Source: a virus. From it: a DNA stretch of 21,249 bases. Position 1 is the stretch's first letter. The number at the start of each line of letters is the position of its first letter. Below are positions 7,824-15,571 of the stretch, in pieces. The notes under the pieces are model-generated. The model saw nothing but the letters and a program-made list of their open reading frames with translations. It made no database searches and had not been told where the DNA came from. The position numbers and the translations under genes are program-made. The stretch lies in IMG/VR virus record IMGVR_UViG_3300046455_000532, positions 1 to 21,249 of that record; one strand, 5' to 3'.

Positions 7824-7991
7824 ATGGACGGCTGGAGCACTCGACAGACAAATGTTTTCATGGCGTTCGCGGCGGTCGTAGCCATCGTGGCGACGATCCT
7901 GGTGGTGCAGTTGCACGAGCCGCTGATCGTGGTCGGCGCACTGGTGCTGATCATCGGGGGCATGCTGCTGCCGATCTGGAAGCGCCTCTAG
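7824..7991 (+). CDS. Small two-helix membrane protein (holin-like size)
   Basis: This 55-aa product lies on the strand opposite to its neighbours. Two hydrophobic segments, about residues 11-29 (VFMAFAAVVAIVATILVVQ) and 33-51, are separated by a short HEPL turn, and the C-terminus is KRL. The codons follow the GC-rich bias of the window (CTG, ATC, GTG, GCG), while the opposite strand of the same bases gives an unconvincing protein ending early at a TAG, so the plus frame looks real. It starts 24 bases from the divergent 520-aa gene and ends in a CTAG shared with the stop of the giant gene. No clear ribosome site precedes the ATG. A holin, or another small membrane protein used in lysis or entry, is possible but unproven. 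Confidence 0.6.
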   Translation: MDGWSTRQTNVFMAFAAVVAIVATILVVQLHEPLIVVGALVLIIGGMLLPIWKRL

Positions 7992-10900
7992 CGCGAGGTC
8001 GCACCGACTGCCTCGCGCACCCGCTGACGGATCTCGGACGTCTCGCCGCCGGCGACCTTCTGCTCGGCAGACCAGTACGGATTGGCCTTGCCTCTATACG
8101 CGCGCGCGAGCAGCGTCTCCTCGTCGTTCGGCTCCGGGGCGCTGCCGGGATGCGCCCGCCACTCGTCCCACTTGCTGACGGCGCGGTCGATCTTCTGCTC
8201 CTGCTTCGGGTCGTCGACGCCCGCGTACTTCGGACCGAAGCCCAGGTCTTTGGGATCCTTCTCGATGCCCGACAGATCCTTCGTCTGCGCCTGTAACTCG
8301 CTCTCCAGCTCGCGCAGCATCTGCGTCTGGCGGTCCGGCGTGGCGTTCTTATACGCGTCGCTGTTGACCACCGAGTCGAGCGCGATGTTGCGGCGGTCGT
8401 CGGCGAGCTGGGAGGCCGCGTCGTACGCCTCGCTCTGCTGCTCGGAGCCGGTGGTGCGGAGGAAGCGACCCAGGATGCCTCCGACCAGCGGCACGTCGCG
8501 CGCGCCGGCCTCGCCTTTCTTGGACGGCTCTGGCAGGGCATGGCCGGTGGTGCGCAGCACGGCGTCGGTCGCGCCGAGCAGCGCCTCGCCTGGACCAGGC
8601 GAAAAGCCCTTGATGGCGTAGTCGATGGCGGCGGCCGGCTTCTGCCCGACAAAGGGCAGGCTTGAGCCGGCCAGGGCGCGCGCGGTCTGCGAGGTGGTCG
8701 GGGTGAACTGGTACGACGGCGGCAGCCCTTCCAGGCTCTTGGGCACGATCGGCTGGTCGCGGAACGAGTCGTAGTTGGCCTGAAGCTCCTGGGCGAGCTT
8801 GGGGATGGCCGGCAGGAAGCCGGTCAGCCCGCCGATATCCGGTTCGACCGGCGACACCTGACCCAGCACCTGCTTGGCCAGCGCCTGCCACGTCTGGGGC
8901 TTGTCGCCGTACATGCGCCCCATCGCCTCGCGCACCAGCGGCACCATCAGCCCCAGCCCGCCGCGCAGCGGCAGGTAGCCCAGCCCGCGCTTGCCGTCGC
9001 CCTCTGGAGCTTTATCGTCCATGATCACCAGGCCGCTGCTGCGCGTCTTGCGGGTGACGTCGGCGTAGTCGTCGGGAGCGACGCTGCGGTTGTAGATCTC
9101 GCTGGCGATGATGCCGGCGAGGATGGTCGCCTGCGCCACGGTGCTCTGGATCGGGCGGTCCTTGCTGAGCCTGCCAAACTCGCCGGTGGCCTGCGAGGTG
9201 GCATTCAGGAACGGCAGCATGTTGTTGAGCTGCTTGGCCGCGCGCCCGCCGGCGGCGAAGTCAGCGGTCGTCGTGCGCATCTTGAGCGCGGCTTCCTCTT
9301 CGGTCGCGCCCTGGCGGATGGCGCGGCGATAGGCCGCGAGCCGCGGGGCAAGCTCGACCGGCCCGCCGATCTTGTTGAGCGGACGGCTCCACGCCAGCCC
9401 CGCGACGTCGCCGATCGCGCCGCCAACGGTGCCGAGCTGGCGGCGCGTCTCCTCCCTGAAGATGTTCAGGTCTTTGGGCGTCTCGATCTTGCGCACCCAG
9501 TTGTGCTCGCCGGCGAGCTGGCGCAGGATCGAGTCGGGGTCGTCGAAGCGCGACTGGATGCCCTGCATGCCGCCGGCCTTGCGCGCCGCCTGCACCAGCT
9601 CGGGGTCGCCGCCGAACGCGGCGTGGTAGCCGTGCGCCAGGTCGCTCATCGCGCGCACGCCCTCGGCCGGGTTGGGCGCTTCCACGGCGAAGCGGTACAG
9701 CGACCAGAGGGCGTCGTTGACGGCGTTGAAGGCGATGAAGCTCGGCCGCAGCGCGGTCGCGCCCGCGCGCAGCGGCAGGCTCAGCCCGCTCATGATGTTG
9801 CCGATCAGGCCGGCGTGGAGCGGGTCCAGCGACAGCGTCTGGGCGAGCTGGTCGGGCACGGCGACGCGCTGCTTGCCGGCCGCGCCGTCCAGGTAGGACA
9901 CGGCGGTGTAGCCCTTCGGCAGCTCGTCGCCCTCTTCGACCTTCTTCACGAAGTTGGCGAGCTGCGGGTGGTCGGCCCAACCGGCGACCGAGCGCACCAC
10001 CTCGTTGCGGCGCGTCATCTCCTCGGTGCGGAACATGCTGTCCACGAACGACGACAGCGGCGACTGGCGCGCGGCCGTGGTGCCCTCGGCAGTCAGCTTC
10101 TTGATGCCGTCGCTGGCGCCGCCGAAGATGCGCCCGCCCAGCGGCAGGTTCTCGATCTGCTGGTCGGACATGTGGTCGAGGATGCGGATCGGGTTGTAGT
10201 GCGGGAAGTCGCGCGCTAGCACATCCGCCAATTCGGGGTCGAGCGTGCCGGCGTTTACCTTGCGCTCGCGCATCGCGCGGGTGCTGTCCCAGACGGCGTT
10301 GGCGGCGCTCTTGATGACCTCCGCGCGCGCGGGGCCGACACGGTCCTCCAGGTGCGCGTTGATCAGGTCGTGCTCCTGGCCGGTCGCGCCGCCCGAGAAC
10401 TCACGGCGGTCGTACACCCGCCCGCCCTCGATGCCGGCCATCTTGGCCTGGGCGTCTTTCCACGTCTGCGCCTCGGCGTCGTAGCGCTCCTGCGCCCTGG
10501 CCTGCACGCGCTGGGCGCGCTCCAGCTTGTCGCGCATGATCTGCTCGGTCGTCTCGTTGCCCATCACCTGCGCGCGCCCGTGCGCCGCCTCGGCCTGCTG
10601 CACCGCGGCGTTGGCGCGATCCAGGTCGGCCTGCCCCTTGACCGGGCCGATGTCGGTGTCGGCGATGCGGCTCTGCTCGCGGGTGGCCAGCGCGCGCGAC
10701 TTGTCGGCGTTGTCCATCTGCTCGAGGTACGCGTCGAGGATCTTCATGTCCTCGGGGTTACGGTTGACGGCTTCGAGCTGCGGGCCGACCTCGTCCTGCA
10801 AGCGCGCGTACGCCGAGTCCTGGCGTCCCTCGTACAGCCGCGAGCGCATCCACGCTTTGTCCTTCAGCGCGAGCGGCTTGCCGGTCTGCTGCTCGAGGTA

Positions 10901-13633
10901 CTGCTCGACGGCCTGCAAGCGACCTCGACGATCGAACCAGTGCTCGTTGACCTTCGCGCCGAGCGAGTTCAGCACGCGGTCGACGTCCTCCGGCAGCGCC
11001 GGCTTGCCGCGCGGCGCGCTGGCCGCTTCGCGCTCGGTCAGGATCTTGTCGAAGTCGTCGGCCACGCCGCGCAGCGGGTCGGGCGGCGGCGCACCGCGCG
11101 GGCCTTCCTCGGGCCGTCGAAACGCGTCGGCGGCAGCGGCGAAGGGATTGACGCCCTCGCCGCGCTGGCGCGCCCGCAACGCGGCCTGGACCTCGGGGCT
11201 TTCGAGCGCGCGCGCGGCACGCCCGACGCCAGCCTCGGTGGCTTCGATGCCGCCGCGCGCCAGCCCTTCGCCGGTCGGCAGCGCCAGGTTGGCGCCGAAG
11301 CCGAGGATCTCGCGGTACGGCGACGGCACCCCTGCCCGCTCCAGTCCGGTGGCGACGGGCGCGCTCAGGTCGGCGTCGAGCGCGGCCGAACGCGGCGCGG
11401 CTGCGGCGGCAGCCAGGGCGATGTCCGACAGACCGCCGCCGATGTCGCCCTGACGCCATTTGCCCTGCGCCGACGTGGACCCGCGCAGCAGCGTGTCGAG
11501 CGGGTTGGTCGTCATCGCGTCCTCGTTCTGCTTCTGGAGTCCTTCGCCCAGACCGCCGAGGAAGCCGCCGGCACTGCGCGACAGCGGGCTTTCCTGCGCG
11601 CTCGCGCCGGCGCGATTGAGCGCGTCGAGCGCGCCGCTGGTGTCGCCGCGCAGCACGGAGTCCTTTGCCTCGCCGATGGCGTCGCGCGCCTGACCGAGCG
11701 CCGAGAGGTTGAGCGGCGAGCTTTCGCCCACGGCCGCCGCGGTCAGCCCGGCGTCCCGCGCCAGCCCGCTGTTGCGCAGCTCGGCCTCGAGCGGCGGCGT
11801 CTCCATGCCGCCAGAGAAGCCGCGCAGCGGCGAGCGCGTCGGCTGGAGGTCGCTGGGCAGGCCACCGGGAGGCGGGAGCGACGCGCTGCCGGCGCCCTTT
11901 ACCGCGTCGTCCAGTCGGCGGCTGGCCTCGTCGCGCGCGCCGGTGAGCATCTCCTGGAGCGGGCCGATGATGCCCTTGTTGACGGCCGAGTCCGGGCTGG
12001 CGAGGTCGCCGCTGATGCGGCTGACGATCGACGATCGCGTGCGGTCGAGGAAACTGCCTGCGTTGTCGGCCAGACTGGGGGCCGGCACGTTGGGGTGGTC
12101 GGCCAGCAATCCGCCCTGGAGGGCGCCCATTCGCGTTTCCATCTGCGCCGGCGTCATCCACTCGGAGCCGCCCTTCAGGTCGGTGCCGGAGCGGCCGACG
12201 TGGAACGCGCCCGAGCTGGGGTCGTAGCCGTCAGCGGTGAAGTAGTGGCCGGGGGTCGAGATGGTGACCGGGTTGCCGCTCTTGGCTTCGCGCGCCAGCG
12301 TGCTCCAGTCGGCCCCGACCATCTTCGTCGGCACGCCCATCTTGGCCATCAGCGCGGCCTCGGAGGTCAGGCCGGCCATGCCCGAGGCGCTCGTCCAGCC
12401 GACCGTCCTGGCCAGGTCGGTGGCCTCGCGCAACGTCGGGTTGCGGCCGTACATCTGGGCGAAGCGCACCGCCGCGGCCGGGCCGCACGCCGAGTACGCC
12501 TCGTCGGCCGAAAGCTGGGAATCGCCGAACTGGCTGATCTGGCCCAGCGCGCCGCGCGCCGAGGTGCCGAGCGCGGACGCGGCCCCGCCAATGGCCTCGC
12601 CCGCGCCGGCCATGATGTTCTTGACGTAGCGCTGGGTTTCCTCGAACGGGGGCACGCCGCCGTACTTGTCGACGTTGCCGCCGCCGGCGTTGTACGCGGC
12701 CAGCATCTTGTCGTAGCTGCCGTATCTGTTCAGGTTCTGGGCGTCCAGGCGCGCCGCGGCGTCGAGCGCGGCGTACGGGTCGTTCGGGTCGATGCCCATG
12801 CCCTTGGCCGTGCCGGGCATGAACTGGGCGATGCCGGTGGCGCCGGCGGGACTCTGGGCGCTCGTGCGGAAGCCCGACTCCTGCTGGATCTGGCGCTCGA
12901 AGATGTCCGGGTCGATGCCGTATTTGGCCGCTGCCTGGCGCGCGAACGCGCGCAGATCGCCGCCCGGCTGGAGGTCGGCGCCGCCGGGCGTGGGACGGAT
13001 GAGCGGGCTGGTCAGCGAGTCGCTGGGAGTGGTGACGGCGGCCGGTGGAGGCGTCGGCTCCGGCGGCGGGCGGAAGTTCTGGGCGAAGGCGCCGATGTCC
13101 GCGCCGGCGGCGTGCGCCGAGCCGAGCGCGGCGCCGAAGGGATCCGCGCTGCCAACCTTGCCGGCAAAATCAGCGGCGAAGGTGCGCGCGTCCGCGCCGG
13201 CCTGGACGGCCGCGCTGAGCGCCGAGCCAAACAGGTCAGGCCCACCCCCGGCGCTGGGTACTGGCCCGGGAGGGGAAACAGGTGGAGCGCTGGGGGCGGG
13301 GATCGGCGGTACGGGTGCGGGTAGCGGAGGAGGCGCCGGCGCAACCGGCTCCGGGCTTATGGAGGCTGAAGCATCCGGAACCGGCGGCGGCACCTCGACA
13401 GGAGCGGGCAACGGCTCTGGTTCGGCAACCGGCGGGGCTGCCGGAGGAGGCGCGTGGCCCGTCCCGAGAGGATTGGTGAGGCTGTCGCTGGAGGGCATCG
13501 TGAGCGAGTTGATGCGCTCGTTGGCGTCGTGCATGAAGCCCATCGAGTCGATGCGGCTGCCGAGCTTGCGGCGCAGATCGTCGGCCTCGAAGCTCCTCCA
13601 CGAGTCGTTGTCGATGTCCGGCAGTTGGGTCAT
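7988..13633 (-). CDS. Giant ejection-type protein: transglycosylase, C39-like peptidase, polyvalent region
   Basis: The protein has 1881 aa. Residues 60-215 are Pro-rich linkers with short Ala/Gly-rich repeats. Residues 226-345 are a soluble lytic transglycosylase (SLT) domain with probable catalytic Glu252 (QQESGF), GATGIAQFMPGTA at 264-276 and AYNAGGGNV at 313-321. Residues 376-490 resemble a C39-like papain-fold domain with Cys383 (ACGPAAAVRF) and His463 (PGHYFTADGYD). The middle has long helical stretches (about 900-1070). Residues about 1190-1750 contain SFVDSMFRTEEMTRRN, RPSFIAFNAVNDALWSLYRF, ADFAAGGRAAKQLN and NMLPFLNATSQ. They resemble the LPD38-type 'large polyvalent protein' region of phages and mobile elements. 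It probably sits inside the head, is ejected, and cuts cell wall during DNA entry. The ATG has no clear ribosome site. Confidence 0.85.
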   Translation of the reverse strand: MTQLPDIDNDSWRSFEADDLRRKLGSRIDSMGFMHDANERINSLTMPSSDSLTNPLGTGHAPPPAAPPVAEPEPLPAPVEVPPPVPDASASISPEPVAPAPPPLPAPVPPIPAPSAPPVSPPGPVPSAGGGPDLFGSALSAAVQAGADARTFAADFAGKVGSADPFGAALGSAHAAGADIGAFAQNFRPPPEPTPPPAAVTTPSDSLTSPLIRPTPGGADLQPGGDLRAFARQAAAKYGIDPDIFERQIQQESGFRTSAQSPAGATGIAQFMPGTAKGMGIDPNDPYAALDAAARLDAQNLNRYGSYDKMLAAYNAGGGNVDKYGGVPPFEETQRYVKNIMAGAGEAIGGAASALGTSARGALGQISQFGDSQLSADEAYSACGPAAAVRFAQMYGRNPTLREATDLARTVGWTSASGMAGLTSEAALMAKMGVPTKMVGADWSTLAREAKSGNPVTISTPGHYFTADGYDPSSGAFHVGRSGTDLKGGSEWMTPAQMETRMGALQGGLLADHPNVPAPSLADNAGSFLDRTRSSIVSRISGDLASPDSAVNKGIIGPLQEMLTGARDEASRRLDDAVKGAGSASLPPPGGLPSDLQPTRSPLRGFSGGMETPPLEAELRNSGLARDAGLTAAAVGESSPLNLSALGQARDAIGEAKDSVLRGDTSGALDALNRAGASAQESPLSRSAGGFLGGLGEGLQKQNEDAMTTNPLDTLLRGSTSAQGKWRQGDIGGGLSDIALAAAAAAPRSAALDADLSAPVATGLERAGVPSPYREILGFGANLALPTGEGLARGGIEATEAGVGRAARALESPEVQAALRARQRGEGVNPFAAAADAFRRPEEGPRGAPPPDPLRGVADDFDKILTEREAASAPRGKPALPEDVDRVLNSLGAKVNEHWFDRRGRLQAVEQYLEQQTGKPLALKDKAWMRSRLYEGRQDSAYARLQDEVGPQLEAVNRNPEDMKILDAYLEQMDNADKSRALATREQSRIADTDIGPVKGQADLDRANAAVQQAEAAHGRAQVMGNETTEQIMRDKLERAQRVQARAQERYDAEAQTWKDAQAKMAGIEGGRVYDRREFSGGATGQEHDLINAHLEDRVGPARAEVIKSAANAVWDSTRAMRERKVNAGTLDPELADVLARDFPHYNPIRILDHMSDQQIENLPLGGRIFGGASDGIKKLTAEGTTAARQSPLSSFVDSMFRTEEMTRRNEVVRSVAGWADHPQLANFVKKVEEGDELPKGYTAVSYLDGAAGKQRVAVPDQLAQTLSLDPLHAGLIGNIMSGLSLPLRAGATALRPSFIAFNAVNDALWSLYRFAVEAPNPAEGVRAMSDLAHGYHAAFGGDPELVQAARKAGGMQGIQSRFDDPDSILRQLAGEHNWVRKIETPKDLNIFREETRRQLGTVGGAIGDVAGLAWSRPLNKIGGPVELAPRLAAYRRAIRQGATEEEAALKMRTTTADFAAGGRAAKQLNNMLPFLNATSQATGEFGRLSKDRPIQSTVAQATILAGIIASEIYNRSVAPDDYADVTRKTRSSGLVIMDDKAPEGDGKRGLGYLPLRGGLGLMVPLVREAMGRMYGDKPQTWQALAKQVLGQVSPVEPDIGGLTGFLPAIPKLAQELQANYDSFRDQPIVPKSLEGLPPSYQFTPTTSQTARALAGSSLPFVGQKPAAAIDYAIKGFSPGPGEALLGATDAVLRTTGHALPEPSKKGEAGARDVPLVGGILGRFLRTTGSEQQSEAYDAASQLADDRRNIALDSVVNSDAYKNATPDRQTQMLRELESELQAQTKDLSGIEKDPKDLGFGPKYAGVDDPKQEQKIDRAVSKWDEWRAHPGSAPEPNDEETLLARAYRGKANPYWSAEQKVAGGETSEIRQRVREAVGATSR

Positions 13634-13648
13634 GGGTTTCTATAACCT

Positions 13649-14449
13649 ATGCGGCTAATGGCTCCCACGCTCACAGCCCGACAACTCAAAAACTTCTGGG
13701 ATAAGGTCGGCAAGTCGCCTGAACACTGGATATGGACGGGCGCACTGATCCCGGACCGGAAGGGCGGCGGCATCGCCGGGCAGTTCAGCATCATCCACGA
13801 GGATGGCACACGGCGCCCGACGAACCCGCGACGAATCATCTGGATGCTCTCGGGGCATGACTGGCCCGATGGAGACGTCATCATGGCGTGCTCTGAGCGT
13901 CGCTGCGTCGCGCCGTCTCACATGACTGACAAGCTCTCGGAGGAACGGGCGACTCGGCGGCTTGCCAGGGGCACCAGCGTGCTGCTGACATGCCAGGGCT
14001 GCGGCATCCAGTTCGTGCGTGCCACGGTTCACTCTGGACGGAACGCTACACACTTTCACTCCCGCGAATGTTTCCTCGCGAATCGCGAGTTGACCATCGA
14101 AGAAACTTTCAATCGGCGCGTCATCCGTCACGCGGAAGGGTGTTGGGGTTGGCGACGACGGTCGAAACGCGGGGACTACGGGATGATCCGCGGCATCCCC
14201 GCACATCGCCTTTCCTACGAGATACACGTTGGACCAATTCCTGAAGGCATGATCGTGCGCCACATATGCGACAACCCACCGTGTACACGCCCTGATCATC
14301 TGCTGGTTGGGACTGCCGCTGACAATGTGGCCGACATGATTGAGCGAGAGCGCGATAACCCAGGTGGCCGACGCATGCTGCTGTCGCTTATAGCCCTGCT
14401 GATCATACGCCTAGCTGAACTTGAATCCTCCAGTTTGAGGCCCGGATGA
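13649..14449 (+). CDS. HNH endonuclease (probable free-standing homing type)
   Basis: This 266-aa plus-strand gene interrupts the minus-strand operon. Residues 153-232 form an HNH_3-like domain: CWGWRR, YGMIRGIPAHRLSYE and the metal/catalytic segment VRHICDNPPCTRPDHLLVGT, with His205, Asn209, Cys212 and His217. Residues 14-92 look like a second, decayed copy (HWIWTGAL, IMACSERRCVAPSHM) in which Ala80 replaces the key His. Between them CQGC (115-118) and HSREC (137-141) may bind zinc. The last 25 residues are hydrophobic, unlike the family, and are read through the 3' end of the convergent neighbour. The base composition is visibly less GC-rich than the flanks. The start could also be the ATG at 13658. 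It probably entered as a mobile gene and nicks or cuts DNA. Confidence 0.85.
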   Translation: MRLMAPTLTARQLKNFWDKVGKSPEHWIWTGALIPDRKGGGIAGQFSIIHEDGTRRPTNPRRIIWMLSGHDWPDGDVIMACSERRCVAPSHMTDKLSEERATRRLARGTSVLLTCQGCGIQFVRATVHSGRNATHFHSRECFLANRELTIEETFNRRVIRHAEGCWGWRRRSKRGDYGMIRGIPAHRLSYEIHVGPIPEGMIVRHICDNPPCTRPDHLLVGTAADNVADMIERERDNPGGRRMLLSLIALLIIRLAELESSSLRPG

Positions 14450-15544
14450 GCCATATTTCGGCAGACTCTGGCGGTAGAGATCGGTCACGTCCTGGGGATT
14501 CCAGCCCTGCTGCTCGTACATGCCGCCCACCATCTGTTTTTGTGTCGTCGTCATGGCGTTGTACGCCTGCGGGCTGATCTGATTGGGCGGCGGCAGACCC
14601 TGCGCGGCGCGCATGTACGACTCGTACGAGGTGCCCTGCGCGGCCGGTTGCATGTTGTTGCCGGCCGGCGACCCATAGGTGTACGGCTGGAGCTGATTGG
14701 CATACTGGGCGTTCTGCGCCTGTAGCGTCTGGTTGGCGTTCTGCGCCTGCTGGTAGCCGTTGTTGGCCCCGTACCACTGCGCCTGGCCCGGCTGCGACTG
14801 CGGATAGGCGTACTGGCCGGGCTGGTACTGCTGGCCGGCGCCGGTGGCAGCGCTGTTCACGAAGCTGCCCATGCTGACCGGCACCGGCTGGGCGCCGCTG
14901 GTCGCGCCGCTGGCGACCTGATACTGGCCGGCCGCGGCGCCGGCGAGGTCGCGCAGGCCGCCGGGGGTGGAGCCGAGCACCTTCAGGTACTGGCCGTAGT
15001 CGGCCGGGCCGCGCAACCCGCTCAGCAGTTGCAGGTAGTCCTGGCGGTTCTTGTCGGCCTGCTGCTGCTGGGAAAAGCCCTGCTGCCAGCCCTGCTGCTG
15101 GCCGGCGAGGGTCTGGGTGCCGCCCAGGTAGCCGGTCAGGCCGGCGTTCATGGCGGCGATATCGGCCGCCTGTTTCGCCGCGGCCTGGGTCTGGTTGCCG
15201 TTCCAGGTGCCGGTGAAGCCGGCCTCGGTAGCCTGCTGGTTGAACGCCTGCTGCTGCGCGGCGAGCGTCTTCTGGCCGGCCTGCGGGGTGGACCAGTCGC
15301 CGAACATCTCGGCGTAGTCCTTCATCGCGTCGAAGGTCGGGCTGCCCTCGAACATGCCCGTCAGGCCGGCGCGGTCGAGCTGCTGCTGCCACGCGAACTT
15401 GGCGCGCGCGAGGGCGCGGTCCTCCGCTTCGCCGCCGAGCTTCGCGTTGTAGTACTCGTTCTGGGCGGTCTGGTTGGCAGCCGAGAAGATCTGCGAGAGC
15501 TGTTGCGGGTCGAGTCCTTTGTCGGCCATCAGGGAGTCCACCAC
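14411..15544 (-). CDS. Gln-rich repeat virion protein, unknown function
   Basis: The 377-aa product is very rich in Gln, Ala, Gly and Tyr. Three copies of a short unit begin at residues 59, 108 and 134: AGLTGMFEGSPTFDAM, AGFTGTWNGNQTQAAA and AGLTGYLGGTQTLAGQ. Residues 205-310 are low-complexity Q/Y/G/P (QYQPGQYAYPQSQPGQAQWY). The gene is in the same frame as the 306-aa gene upstream and is separated from it by one TAG and nine codons. Its GTG start at 15544 (alternative ATG at 15529) has no ribosome site. The 3' end overlaps the HNH gene on the other strand by 39 bases. It is probably a structural protein from its place after the portal; the function is unknown. Confidence 0.7.
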   Translation of the reverse strand: MVDSLMADKGLDPQQLSQIFSAANQTAQNEYYNAKLGGEAEDRALARAKFAWQQQLDRAGLTGMFEGSPTFDAMKDYAEMFGDWSTPQAGQKTLAAQQQAFNQQATEAGFTGTWNGNQTQAAAKQAADIAAMNAGLTGYLGGTQTLAGQQQGWQQGFSQQQQADKNRQDYLQLLSGLRGPADYGQYLKVLGSTPGGLRDLAGAAAGQYQVASGATSGAQPVPVSMGSFVNSAATGAGQQYQPGQYAYPQSQPGQAQWYGANNGYQQAQNANQTLQAQNAQYANQLQPYTYGSPAGNNMQPAAQGTSYESYMRAAQGLPPPNQISPQAYNAMTTTQKQMVGGMYEQQGWNPQDVTDLYRQSLPKYGSSGPQTGGFKFS

Positions 15545-15571
15545 GTCACGTACGAAGGAGTCATGGAGCGC

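Noticed and set aside
10352-13324. 990-codon open frame on the plus strand opposite the giant gene
   Set aside because: The product is monotonously Arg/Val/Ala/Gly/Leu-rich with no domain, a usual shadow of a GC-rich gene. The minus frame has clear SLT and C39-like motifs.
13655-14299. Minus-strand frame opposite the HNH gene, in frame with the Gln-rich gene past its TAG
   Set aside because: The translation has no recognisable feature, while the plus strand encodes an intact HNH motif. Treated as a shadow.
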